Assembly (NCBI GenBank): GCA_028277515.1
Contig: JANQGC010000149.1
Span: forward strand, 1-13,589
Reading direction: 5' to 3'
DNA from: Anaerolineae bacterium
GTDB lineage: Bacteria; Chloroflexota; Anaerolineae; Promineifilales; Promineifilaceae
DNA: 13,589 nt
Numbering within the stretch: the stretch's first letter is position 1; each line of letters begins with the position of its first letter. The position numbers were made by a program, and so were the translations under genes. Under the pieces are notes generated by a model. The model saw only the letters and a program-made list of their open reading frames with translations. It had not been told where the DNA came from and did no database searches. Positions 1-7,311 of this stretch are shown here, in pieces.

Positions 1-1
1 C

Positions 2-247
2 GCCGGGCTGCGTATTTCAGCCGGCCTATCTGTCGTTGGCGCCATTGTCGGTGACTTTTTCTTCGGCCGTGGCGACCCCGGCATTGGCCAACTGCTCCAA
101 CGGTATGCCAACCGGCTCATGGGGGAGCAGCTTCTCGCCGCCATCATCATGTCCTCCTTACTGGGCGTGGCCGTTTTCCAGTTTTTTGGCTGGATACAGA
201 ATCAAGCTATCGGAAAATGGCACGACGACGGCCGGGTAGATTACTGA
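2..247 (+). CDS. ABC transporter permease, NitT/TauT/ThiX-like (3' fragment)
   Basis: The last 81 codons of a gene that begins before the window. The fragment opens with AGLRISAGLSVVGAIVGDFF, which resembles the end of the inner-membrane permease domain in nitrate/sulfonate/taurine- and pyrimidine-precursor-type importers (BPD_transp_1), where a Gly-rich cytoplasmic loop precedes the last two membrane helices. Hydrophobic stretches fall at about residues 8-21 and 44-64 of the fragment, followed by a short polar tail ending in DGRVDY. The stop is at 245-247, and the next gene starts 6 bases later, so this permease is very probably the upstream member of the same transcript. This suggests the plus-strand cluster works on an imported small molecule. 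The solute class cannot be told from this fragment. Confidence 0.75.
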   Translation, partial: AGLRISAGLSVVGAIVGDFFFGRGDPGIGQLLQRYANRLMGEQLLAAIIMSSLLGVAVFQFFGWIQNQAIGKWHDDGRVDY

Positions 248-253
248 GATAGT

Positions 254-1021
254 GTGTCCGAGTTAGCAGATAAAGTCGCCATTGTAACCGGCGCCGCTCA
301 AGGTATCGGAAAAGCGACTGCAACCGCGCTTTCCTGGAAAGGAGCGCAGGTGGCCATTGTCGATTTAAATATCGAATTAGCCGGACAAACAGCCACGCAA
401 TTGTCAGAAGATACAGGAAACAGGGTTATCGCCCTGCAAGGAGATATTTCTGACCCGGCACAGTGCAACCTCTTCATTCAAACAATCGAGGAAAAATTAG
501 GGGGGCTGGATATATTGGTAAATAATGCCAGCTATTTTGTGACCAGCAAGGTAGTAGATACCACTCCATATCAATTAAAACGTTCTTTTGAGGTGAATTT
601 GTTCGGCTACTTCTACTGCGCACAATCTTTTGCCCGCCGGCTGATAGCCCAGGATAAAGCAGGCGTGATTGTTAATATGAGCAGCATCGCCTCCAGGTGC
701 GCCGAACCTGACCTGGTTGCTTATGGGGCGACGAAAGCGGCCGTTAATGGACTCACGCGTGGGTTGGCAGTGACCTTAGCTGAGCATAACATCAGGGTCA
801 ATGCTGTGGCACCCGGCTATACCGCAACTGAGGGAGTTCTGACTGCTGGAGACCGGGAACTTGTCGATCTGGAAGCGATTAGAAGGCAAATTCCTATGAG
901 TCGCCTGGCGGAGATGACCGATATTGCCGATGTCGTGGTTATGCTTTGCACCGACCAGACCCGATTCGTTACGGGACAGGTAATCTTTGCTGACGGTGGA
1001 TTTTCGGTTAATGCGTATTAA
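254..1021 (+). CDS. Short-chain dehydrogenase/reductase (classical SDR), NAD-type
   Basis: A 255-residue NAD(P)-dependent oxidoreductase with all classical SDR landmarks: cofactor loop TGAAQGIG (12-19), NNAS (90-93), Asn115, catalytic Ser144, Tyr157 and Lys161 (YGATK), and PG at 187-188. Asp37 at the end of the second beta strand points to NAD rather than NADP. The start is GTG at 254, because ATG codons occur only inside the conserved fold. The ribosome-binding site is weak, which fits translational coupling to the permease that ends 6 bases upstream. The next SDR follows after 9 bases. Likely role: oxidation of an alcohol or sugar hydroxyl, or the reverse, in the same pathway. The FabG-like alternative is possible, but nothing nearby suggests fatty-acid synthesis. 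Confidence 0.9.
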   Translation: MSELADKVAIVTGAAQGIGKATATALSWKGAQVAIVDLNIELAGQTATQLSEDTGNRVIALQGDISDPAQCNLFIQTIEEKLGGLDILVNNASYFVTSKVVDTTPYQLKRSFEVNLFGYFYCAQSFARRLIAQDKAGVIVNMSSIASRCAEPDLVAYGATKAAVNGLTRGLAVTLAEHNIRVNAVAPGYTATEGVLTAGDRELVDLEAIRRQIPMSRLAEMTDIADVVVMLCTDQTRFVTGQVIFADGGFSVNAY

Positions 1022-1030
1022 GGATTGTTT

Positions 1031-1792
1031 ATGCACCGTTTAGATCAAAAATCAGTATTAATTACCGGTGGTGGTTCTGGAATTGGTCGGACAACAGCTC
1101 TTCTTTTTGCTCGCGAAGGGGCACAGGTGATGATCGCAGGTAGGCGTAAAGGACCTTTGCAAGAAACGATCCAATTGATCCGCCAAAATGGATGCCAGGC
1201 CGGCTATTTACAGGGAGATGTTTCCCAAGAAGCGGATGTCATGAACATGGTCAAACGCGTTGTGGACTCTTGTGGCCGGCTTGACATTTTGGTACATAGC
1301 GCCGGGATAACACGCCGCAATGAACGGCTGGTCGAAATGGCGGAAGAGACCTGGGATCAGCAGATAGATATCAACCTCAAGGGATTTATGTGGGTGGCCA
1401 AACACAGCATACAACAGATGCTCAAACAGGATCGGGGGTCGATAGTGGTCATTTCCTCCCTGCTGGCTTCTATTGGGATTAAGGGTTTGCCAACTTACTC
1501 GGCCGCCAAAGGGGGTGTCAATAGTTTAGCGCGCAACCTGGCCGCCACTTATGCCGGCAATCATATACGGGTCAACATTATTTCACCCGGTGATGTCTTA
1601 ACACCAATGGCTTATGTCGGCCGCGAAGATCTGGATGAATACCTGGATAGTTACGCAGAAAAATATCCGCTGGGCCGCATCGGCCGCCCGGAAGATGTCG
1701 CTTATGCTGCCCTTTTCCTGGCAGCGGATGAAGAATCCGGGTGGATGACCGGGCAAAACTTAATCCTTGATGGCGGCTTTACCCTTTCATAG
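1031..1792 (+). CDS. Short-chain dehydrogenase/reductase (classical SDR), NADP-type
   Basis: A 253-residue classical SDR with TGGGSGIG (12-19), HSAG (89-92, in place of NNAG), Asn115, Ser143, Tyr156 and Lys160 (YSAAK), and PG at 186-187. The basic pair Arg38-Arg39 after the second beta strand favours NADP, unlike the acidic residue in the upstream SDR, so the two enzymes may use different cofactors. I place the start at ATG 1031, not at the in-frame TTG 1025. AAGGA at 1020-1024 lies 6 bases before the ATG and overlaps the stop codon of the previous gene. The tight coupling of two different SDRs suggests consecutive redox steps on one substrate, for example an epimerisation through a keto intermediate. 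That is inference only. Confidence 0.9.
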   Translation: MHRLDQKSVLITGGGSGIGRTTALLFAREGAQVMIAGRRKGPLQETIQLIRQNGCQAGYLQGDVSQEADVMNMVKRVVDSCGRLDILVHSAGITRRNERLVEMAEETWDQQIDINLKGFMWVAKHSIQQMLKQDRGSIVVISSLLASIGIKGLPTYSAAKGGVNSLARNLAATYAGNHIRVNIISPGDVLTPMAYVGREDLDEYLDSYAEKYPLGRIGRPEDVAYAALFLAADEESGWMTGQNLILDGGFTLS

Positions 1793-1813
1793 GAGGCCGG
1801 TGGTGCATTGTTC

Positions 1814-1856
1814 GTAGTAACCGCTTCAGCGGTTTGACGGCTAAAGCCGATACTAC
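1814..1856. repeat. REP/BIME-like pair of hairpins bounded by GTAGTA...TACTAC
   Basis: The gap between the second SDR and the MER-like oxidoreductase holds two adjacent perfect hairpins: ACCGCT-tc-AGCGGT (1820-1833) and CGGCT-aa-AGCCG (1838-1849). They are enclosed by GTAGTA (1814-1819) and its reverse complement TACTAC (1851-1856). Read from either end, each hairpin is preceded by GTAG, the foot tetranucleotide of REP elements handled by RAYT (TnpA-REP) transposases. The arrangement matches two REPs in opposite orientation. It could also act as a stabilising or attenuating mRNA structure inside the operon. No transposase gene is in the window. Confidence 0.6.
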
Positions 1857-1877
1857 ATACTAGTGAGAGACTAAATA

Positions 1878-2849
1878 ATGATAAAGGCTGGAGTCAATTT
1901 TTTAACGGACGCGCCCGTTCCCCGGTTAGTCGAGCTAGCCCAAGAGGCCGAACGGTTGGGTTTTTCCAAATGTTGGATTTTTGATGAAGGTTTGGAAGGC
2001 CGTGATGTATTTGTAACGTTAGGAGCCATCGCCCAAAACACAAAGACGCTGCAAATAGGAACCGGCATCACCAATCCTTACACCAGGCATCCGGCTCAAA
2101 CCGCCAATGCCATTGCTACTGTCGATGAAATTTCCGGCGGACGAGCCTTCTTAGGTCTGGGCGCCGGCGGAACCCTTGTTTTAGAACCGATGGGATTGAC
2201 ACGCAGCAAGCCTTTGACGGCGCTGCGCGAAATCCTGGAAACCATTCGGCCGTTATTTCGCGGCGAGAAAGTCAACTATCAGGGGAACTTCATCCGGCTC
2301 AATGAGGCCCATATTCATTTTGCTCGCCCTGACCTGCCCATTTGGATTGCTTCGCGCGGGGAGAAAATATTAACCCTGGCCGGAAAGGCGGCCGACGGCG
2401 TCACGCTGGACTTTTTACATCGCGATCTGATGCAGAATTACGTGGACTGGATCATGGCCGGAGCGGCCATGTCAGGTAACAAGCCCCAACTCTGCTACAC
2501 GGCAATGATCATCACCAATGAGCACATCCTGCAGAAAATGCGCCCTTATATGACATTTCCCATCGTGGACTCCCCGCCGGCGGCCAAAGACTTGATCGGC
2601 ATCAGCCCGGCCGAAGTTAATGAAATCCGCCAAACCATGTTCCGTGAGGGTCTGGCGCAAGCGGGAAAACTCCTTAAGGAGGAATGGATTCGCCCCTTTG
2701 TGATCATGGGGTCTCCCGAAGAATGTGCCCGCGATTTGAAAGATATGTCTGCGCGCTTTGGAACAGATGAGATTTCCGTGGTGAACATGGACCTGGATGT
2801 CGCTCCGGAATTGATGCGGCAGGTGGCCGATGTGTTGGCGCTGTTGTAG
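1878..2849 (+). CDS. LLM-class (MER-like) flavin/F420-dependent oxidoreductase
   Basis: A 323-residue member of the bacterial luciferase-like TIM-barrel superfamily. The segment GTGITNPYTRHP (61-72), the following TANAIATVDEISGGRAFLGLG and the GVTLDF region near 174-179 are typical of the branch containing F420-dependent methylene-tetrahydromethanopterin reductase (MER). Family members use reduced FMN or F420 for monooxygenation, bond cleavage or hydride transfer. The motifs do not tell which cofactor is used. The length is normal for the family. The start ATG follows GAGAG (1865-1869) with 8 bases between. It sits between SDR genes and probably performs the distinctive step of the pathway, such as opening or releasing part of the substrate. 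The REP-like element separates it from the preceding SDR. Confidence 0.87.
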   Translation: MIKAGVNFLTDAPVPRLVELAQEAERLGFSKCWIFDEGLEGRDVFVTLGAIAQNTKTLQIGTGITNPYTRHPAQTANAIATVDEISGGRAFLGLGAGGTLVLEPMGLTRSKPLTALREILETIRPLFRGEKVNYQGNFIRLNEAHIHFARPDLPIWIASRGEKILTLAGKAADGVTLDFLHRDLMQNYVDWIMAGAAMSGNKPQLCYTAMIITNEHILQKMRPYMTFPIVDSPPAAKDLIGISPAEVNEIRQTMFREGLAQAGKLLKEEWIRPFVIMGSPEECARDLKDMSARFGTDEISVVNMDLDVAPELMRQVADVLALL

Positions 2850-2899
2850 CAGGAACCAGTAAAAAGGTGGGGATATTCCCGTTTTAATGGAGAAAAATA

Positions 2900-3652
2900 A
2901 TGGACCCAAAAGGTAAAGTCGCTTTTGTTACCGCCAGCGCCCAACGGATAGGCAAAGCCATCGTCCTTGCCCTGGCGGAGGCCGGGGCAAATGTCGTCAT
3001 CAATTATCGCAACTCGGAAAAAGAAGCTCAGGCGACGGCCGCTGAAGCGCGCGCATTTGGAGTGGAGGTCTTAACGGTTCGCTTTGATATGTCGGACTAC
3101 CGGGGCGTCCCCATGGTGATCGACCGCATCGGCCAGGAACTTGGTCCCATTGACATTCTGGTCAATAACGCTTCGATTTTTAAACAAGCCCCTTTTCCCA
3201 CCCAGGATTTTAGCGCCTGGCACAATGCTATTGATATCATTCTTCATACCCCTTTCTACCTGGCCAATGCGGTGGCCCCAGGCATGTTGGGAAAAGAGGC
3301 AGGGGTTATCATTAATATTGTGGATCTGTCAGCCTGGGAAGCATGGCCGCATTACGCAGGTCACAGTGTGGCCAAAACCGGTCTGCTGGGCCTCACCCGG
3401 CAGTTAGCCCTGGAATTGGCTCCCGCAGTGCGGGTGAACGCTGTTGCCCCCGGTCCGGTACTACGTCCCTTGGATTATACTGATGAAATGGTTGCCGCCG
3501 TTACCGATAAAACATTGCTCAACCGCTGGGGCAATCCAGGAAATATCGCGGAGACCATCCTCTTTCTGGTCAAAAATGATTACATCACCGGTGAATTTAT
3601 TACCGTTGACGGAGGCGAAAGATATGGCCACCGTAAAAAAGAAGCAGGTTAG
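2900..3652 (+). CDS. Pteridine-reductase-like SDR with altered catalytic residues
   Basis: A 250-residue SDR. The cofactor loop is TASAQRIG (11-18) instead of TGxxxGIG, and the Arg resembles the TGxxxRxG loop of pteridine reductases (PTR1/FolM group). Asp142 sits 13 residues before the Tyr position, where PTR1 also has Asp instead of Ser. However, the usual YxxxK reads HSVAK, so His155 replaces the catalytic Tyr while Lys159 remains. The conserved Asn before the -L-x-A-P-F segment is Ile114. NNAS (89-92), the VNAVAPGPV strand (179-187) and the C-terminal VDGGE are intact, so the fold should be sound. GGAG at 2889-2892 lies 7 bases before the ATG. The gene ends just before the ribosome-binding site of the aldolase. 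It may be an enzyme with unusual chemistry or a non-catalytic subunit. Confidence 0.85.
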   Translation: MDPKGKVAFVTASAQRIGKAIVLALAEAGANVVINYRNSEKEAQATAAEARAFGVEVLTVRFDMSDYRGVPMVIDRIGQELGPIDILVNNASIFKQAPFPTQDFSAWHNAIDIILHTPFYLANAVAPGMLGKEAGVIINIVDLSAWEAWPHYAGHSVAKTGLLGLTRQLALELAPAVRVNAVAPGPVLRPLDYTDEMVAAVTDKTLLNRWGNPGNIAETILFLVKNDYITGEFITVDGGERYGHRKKEAG

Positions 3653-3665
3653 TAAAGGAGAAATA

Positions 3666-4451
3666 ATGTCTACCATTCGTCGAATGAACCGTATTTTTAA
3701 AAAGGATGGACGCGCCCTGATCGTTGCCCTGGATCATGGCTTGCTGGATGGTCCTTGTTATGGATTGGAAGATCCGGCCGAAACCATCGCCAAAATAGCC
3801 GCCGGAGGGGCTGACGCCGTTCTCACTTCCTATGGAATCGCCCGGCGTTTTGCCAGGGAGTTGGCGCCACTTGGGCTTATCCTTCGCGGGGATGGGGCAG
3901 CTACGAACCTGGGTAAATCAAGCGACGGTCCAAGTTCGTCCCTGTTCTTCCATGTGGAGGATGGGCTGCGCTTAGGAGTCGATGCTTTCGTGGTAACGGC
4001 TCTGCCCGGCTCGGCAAAGGAGGAAGCCACGCTGGAAAATTTAGCTTCAATGGTCGGGATGGCGCATCGTTGGGGCGTGCCCGTGTTAGGGGAAATGGTT
4101 CCCGGCGGATTCGACAGTGGCCCAGAACACCGCACCCAGGAAAATATCGCTATGGCGGCCCGAATTGGGATTGAGTTAGGCGCAGATTTTATCAAGACCC
4201 CTTATGTCGCCGGTTTCAAAGCTGTTACCGATGCCTGCTTCAGGCCGGTCGTTATTCTAGGCGGTTCAAAGAAAGGAAATGAGCGAGAGATGCTGCAAGA
4301 TATTAAAGCAGCCGTGGATGCGGGCGGAGCCGGCGTCGCTATCGGCCGCAACATCTTTCAGGCTGATGACCCGGTGGCCATGACTGCTGCGGTCGCCGCT
4401 ATTTTGCACCAGAATGCATCGGTCGAGGAAGCGATGGCTCTCCTTGAATGA
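3666..4451 (+). CDS. Class I (Schiff-base) aldolase, DeoC/LacD/FbaB-LsrF family
   Basis: A 261-residue TIM-barrel aldolase related to archaeal-type fructose-bisphosphate aldolase, LsrF and 2-amino-3,7-dideoxyheptulosonate synthase. Landmarks are VALDHG (20-25), the GADFIKTPY strand (172-180) with Lys177 as likely Schiff-base lysine, VILGGSKKG (196-204), and AIGRNIFQ (225-232), the usual phosphate-binding region of this family. I chose ATG 3666 because AAAGGAG (3654-3660) lies 5 bases upstream and the family fold begins at once. Reading further upstream in frame only runs antisense-free through the preceding SDR in another frame. The gene ends 6 bases before the FGGY kinase. The kinase product is its obvious candidate substrate: a phosphorylated keto-sugar cleaved to two smaller carbonyl compounds. 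Confidence 0.88.
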   Translation: MSTIRRMNRIFKKDGRALIVALDHGLLDGPCYGLEDPAETIAKIAAGGADAVLTSYGIARRFARELAPLGLILRGDGAATNLGKSSDGPSSSLFFHVEDGLRLGVDAFVVTALPGSAKEEATLENLASMVGMAHRWGVPVLGEMVPGGFDSGPEHRTQENIAMAARIGIELGADFIKTPYVAGFKAVTDACFRPVVILGGSKKGNEREMLQDIKAAVDAGGAGVAIGRNIFQADDPVAMTAAVAAILHQNASVEEAMALLE

Positions 4452-4457
4452 TGGGTT

Positions 4458-5963
4458 ATGCGCGAAGCAGTTCTTGGTTTAGACATCGGCACGACTTCAA
4501 CCAAAGCGGTGCTCTTTGACCTTTTGGGGACCGAATTAGCGGCCGCCGAACGAGCCTACCCCCTACAAACGCCTCAACCCGGTTGGGTAGAGCAAAATCC
4601 GGGAGATTTATGGGGGGCCGTGATCGCCGCTATTCGCGATGTAGTAAAGCTGCACGGCTCCAACAAACAGATTCTGGCGTTGGCGCTGGCGGCGCAGAGC
4701 GGTTCCTTGATTCCGGCCGCGGCGGACGGCACGCCTGTTTATCCGGCTATTATCTGGATGGACGGCCGTACAGAAGATATAGTCAATAAATGGCGAGCCG
4801 CAGGCCTGGAAGAAAGAATCAAGCGAATAAGCGGCTGGTCGTTGACCGCCGGGCTGGGATTGCCCACCATCACCTGGCTGCGCCAATTTAAACCGGATGT
4901 CTTCGCCGCCGCCCAACATTTCTTTTCGGTTAACGATTTTCTGGTCCATCGTCTGACCGGAAAATTTTGCATGAACCCTTCAAATGGTAATGGGTTGCAG
5001 TTGATCGATATTAGAACCGGGCAATGGCACGAAGAATTATGCGTCCTGGCCGGGATCAAAATGGAGCAGCTCTCCCCCATTCGGCCGAGCGGGGAAATAA
5101 TCGGGAAACTCACCCCGGAAGCAGCCCGCCTGACAGGTCTATCCACGCAGACAATGGTCATCAACGGCGGGCACGATCAAAGCGGAACCGCGCTAGGCAT
5201 CGGCGTCACCAAACCCGGTGAAGCGTTGCTGGCCTGTGGCACGGCCTGGGTCGTGACCACAGTGGTAGATGAGCCGGACGTGGAAAAGACGCCACCTGGA
5301 ATCAATATCAGTTTCCACGATCTGCCCCGACGCTGGACGGCAAGCCAATCCCTCGGCGGTCTAGGTGCTTCGCTGGAGTGGCTGGTCAATCGCTTTTGGG
5401 GAGCGGATGGAAAAGCAGTCTCGCGGAGCGAAAAGTATGCTGCTCTAAATAAAGAACTGGAGACGAACAATCCTCCATCTGGCGGTTCCGACTTATTCTT
5501 TTTACCTCTCACCGGAGGGCACCACGCCCCGGCAGGGAGGCAGCAGGGTGGTTTTGTGGGCTTATCATTGGGCCATGACCGGGCCGATATGGCCTACGCC
5601 GTGATGGAAGGGGGCGCCTTTGAGCTGCGCTGGGCTTTGGAAGATATGAAACGGTCCGGGATGAAAATTGAGCATTTGTGGATGGTTGGGGGAGCAGCCC
5701 AAAGCGCAACCTGGCCGCAAGTTATCGCCAATGCCACCGGTTTGCCGTTAGGCTTGCCCCAGTATAAGAGCTGGCCTGCCTTGGGTGCGGCGCTGCTAGC
5801 CGGGGTTGGGCTTGGCCTATTGGAGTCTATTGAAACTGGACAGGCACGTTTTCAAAAGCCAGTCCAACATATTGAAAAAGATGATGACCTGGCTGCCACC
5901 GCTGATCAACGATTCAAATCCTACCGGCAAATCTTCGATCATTGGCGCGCCTATTGTTTGTAA
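4458..5963 (+). CDS. FGGY-family carbohydrate kinase (xylulokinase-like)
   Basis: A 501-residue sugar kinase of normal family length. The N-terminal lobe carries the phosphate loop DIGTTSTKA (9-17) and PGWVEQNP (41-48). The catalytic base is Asp240 in NGGHDQSGTALG (237-248), and the C-terminal lobe has the ATP-binding GGAAQS segment at about 419-424. Such enzymes transfer phosphate from ATP to ketoses or polyols such as xylulose, ribulose, erythritol or autoinducer-2. Specificity is not visible from sequence. It starts 6 bases after the aldolase stop with only a weak ribosome-binding site, indicating translational coupling. Kinase plus aldolase resembles the LsrK/LsrF pair, but no other lsr gene is present, so I treat this as a different sugar pathway. 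Confidence 0.9.
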   Translation: MREAVLGLDIGTTSTKAVLFDLLGTELAAAERAYPLQTPQPGWVEQNPGDLWGAVIAAIRDVVKLHGSNKQILALALAAQSGSLIPAAADGTPVYPAIIWMDGRTEDIVNKWRAAGLEERIKRISGWSLTAGLGLPTITWLRQFKPDVFAAAQHFFSVNDFLVHRLTGKFCMNPSNGNGLQLIDIRTGQWHEELCVLAGIKMEQLSPIRPSGEIIGKLTPEAARLTGLSTQTMVINGGHDQSGTALGIGVTKPGEALLACGTAWVVTTVVDEPDVEKTPPGINISFHDLPRRWTASQSLGGLGASLEWLVNRFWGADGKAVSRSEKYAALNKELETNNPPSGGSDLFFLPLTGGHHAPAGRQQGGFVGLSLGHDRADMAYAVMEGGAFELRWALEDMKRSGMKIEHLWMVGGAAQSATWPQVIANATGLPLGLPQYKSWPALGAALLAGVGLGLLESIETGQARFQKPVQHIEKDDDLAATADQRFKSYRQIFDHWRAYCL

Positions 5964-5964
5964 C

Positions 5965-5982
5965 CGCGAAATCCTTTTCGCG
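5965..5982 (+). other. Perfect 7-bp hairpin directly after the kinase stop codon
   Basis: CGCGAAA (5965-5971) and TTTCGCG (5976-5982) form a perfect stem with a four-base loop, one base after the TAA of the kinase gene. No T-run follows, so it is not a convincing intrinsic terminator. Short GTAAC words flank it on both sides (5960-5964 and 5988-5992). It may be another small mobile palindrome or an mRNA-processing or stabilising structure between the kinase and the next gene. Confidence 0.45.
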
Positions 5983-6017
5983 CCTAAAGTAACAACATTG
6001 ATAAAGGAGCACATAGC

Positions 6018-7163
6018 ATGAAAGCCGTCATATTGGGTGCCGTGGGGGCCATGGGCGCTCACACCTCCCCCGAATTAATCTCCTCTAAGCGCTTCGACCA
6101 GGTCGTAATTGCCGATGTGGACATTGAAAAAGCCCGGGAAATGTCGGCCGCCTGGGGATTGCCCCCGGACGCAGCGGTGGCGTTAGATGCCACGGATGAA
6201 GCCGCCTTGCAGGGCTTGATGGCCGATAATCCGGCCGTTGTCGTCAACGCTCTGCCAAAAGCATTCACGCTTGCTGTGGCCAGGGCTGCCATTGCGACCA
6301 CCAACATCAAGGTCATTGACTTGAGCAGTCTAAGCGATGAGTTGCGGGCGCTCGATCAAGAAGCCCAAAAAGCCGGCGTCACTTATGTGGCCGGCTGCGG
6401 TTCCAGTTCCGGGCTGACCAATATCATGGCCAGGCATGGCGCGCGCCAGATGGAGGCGATTAAGTCCATTGAGATTAGCTTCGCCTCCTTTCGTTCCATT
6501 GCGCTCTCGCCCGCCTCTATTCACGGGGTGTTCTGGGAGTTTGGCCCTGATTCGGTACGCGGATATATGAGCGATGGAGAATATAAACAAGTCCCCTTGT
6601 GGGCCGAGTCCAAGGAGGTTGCGTTTCCCCAACCCTATGGCCGGCTTCCGGTTCATGTCGTACCGCACAGTGAACCGCGCACGCTCTCTCGCAATCTGCA
6701 GGCAAAGCGGGTGGTGGTCCGCGGAACTTTTACCCCAAAAACCATGCGCCTGATGCATAGTTTAGTTGAGTTCGGCTTCTTTGAACCTGAGCCGGTTGTG
6801 ATCAATGATCAGCCCATATCCCGCCGTGACCTTATCTGGCATTATTTGGCCCAGGTGCCCGAAGCCAATCAAGAGCCGCTCTGGGGCTATGCCCTCCATG
6901 TTGAGGTTACCGGCGAAATCGACGGCCGAAAATTACAAAGGACCCTGTGGACCACCCACCCCGCGCCGGAGCAAAGCGGCTGGTCCGGTCCGGCCGCCTG
7001 GGCCAAATGCGTCGCCCTGCCCCTGGTTGCCGGCACCCTCCTGCTGGCCCAGGATAATTATGAGGGGCAAGGTATCGACGCGCCCGAAGCCTTTTTGCCA
7101 GGTGACCCATTTTTAGCTGAACTGGAAAGGCGCGGCCTGAAAGTCCATGAATCTGTGATGTAG
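6018..7163 (+). CDS. Saccharopine dehydrogenase-like NAD(P)-dependent oxidoreductase
   Basis: A 381-residue protein with an N-terminal Rossmann domain: MKAVILGAVGAMG carries Gly7, Gly10 and Gly13, and Asp33 after the second beta strand suggests NAD. VVNALP (79-84) and the following segment up to DLSSLSDE are typical of the saccharopine dehydrogenase NADP-binding family (Sacchrp_dh_NADP). The C-terminal part, with GVFWEFGPDSVRGY, resembles the substrate domain of the same family. It need not act on saccharopine: the family includes many oxidoreductases acting on amino acids, polyamines and lipids. AAAGGAG (6003-6009) sits 8 bases before the ATG, the strongest ribosome-binding site in this half. 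Its stop codon falls inside the first copy of the repeats described at 7160. Confidence 0.82.
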   Translation: MKAVILGAVGAMGAHTSPELISSKRFDQVVIADVDIEKAREMSAAWGLPPDAAVALDATDEAALQGLMADNPAVVVNALPKAFTLAVARAAIATTNIKVIDLSSLSDELRALDQEAQKAGVTYVAGCGSSSGLTNIMARHGARQMEAIKSIEISFASFRSIALSPASIHGVFWEFGPDSVRGYMSDGEYKQVPLWAESKEVAFPQPYGRLPVHVVPHSEPRTLSRNLQAKRVVVRGTFTPKTMRLMHSLVEFGFFEPEPVVINDQPISRRDLIWHYLAQVPEANQEPLWGYALHVEVTGEIDGRKLQRTLWTTHPAPEQSGWSGPAAWAKCVALPLVAGTLLLAQDNYEGQGIDAPEAFLPGDPFLAELERRGLKVHESVM

Positions 7164-7300
7164 CGTAATCAGCGTGCCCTTTGGGTATTGCCTAAATTGC
7201 ATACGTAACGTAATTTGCCTAAATTGCGTATGTAGCGTAATCAGCATACACTCCGAATATTGCCTAAATTGCAGGCACAAATTAGGCAATTTGTGCTACA
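7160..7300. repeat. Tandem and inverted repeat tract with GTAGC...GCTAC ends
   Basis: The gap before the SnoaL-like gene is filled with repeats. TTGCCTAAATTGC occurs three times (7188-7200, 7215-7227, 7260-7272). GTAGCGTAATCAGC occurs twice (7160-7173, 7232-7245), each followed at the same distance by the first word, giving a 72-base period. CATACG (7200-7205) and CGTATG (7227-7232) are inverted. ACGTAATTT and AAATTGCGT (7208-7229) form a near-perfect stem. The outer TGTAGC (7231-7236) is complementary to GCTACA (7295-7300). The first copy overlaps the stop codon of the upstream gene. The composition and the GTAG ends suggest REP-like or MITE-like elements rather than coding DNA. Confidence 0.65.
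7275..7296 (+). promoter_or_regulatory. 9-bp hairpin just before the ribosome-binding site
   Basis: GCACAAATT (7275-7283) and AATTTGTGC (7288-7296) are perfectly complementary across a four-base loop. The stem ends 4 bases before AAAGGAG (7300-7306). TTAGGCAAT (7282-7290) can instead pair with ATTGCCTAA in any of the upstream repeat copies, so two exclusive foldings are possible. Whether this affects translation of the SnoaL-like gene is not known. Confidence 0.45.
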
Positions 7301-7311
7301 AAGGAGAATCA

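Noticed and set aside
3444..3665. A longer aldolase beginning inside the preceding SDR
   Set aside because: The extension is an out-of-frame reading of the SDR, and a textbook ribosome-binding site precedes ATG 3666.
3666..5963. Autoinducer-2 (Lsr) degradation, from the LsrF-like aldolase and LsrK-like kinase
   Set aside because: No lsrR, lsrB or lsrG-like gene is visible, and the neighbouring SDR and MER-like genes do not belong to that pathway.
5965..5982. An intrinsic terminator after the kinase gene
   Set aside because: The hairpin is good but no T-run follows, and a strong ribosome-binding site for a co-directional gene comes 20 bases later.
7174..7311. An N-terminal extension of the SnoaL-like protein with three CLNC words, looking like a zinc-binding domain
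   Set aside because: CLNC is just the translation of the repeated TGCCTAAATTGC word. The strong ribosome-binding site and the family start both point to ATG 7312.
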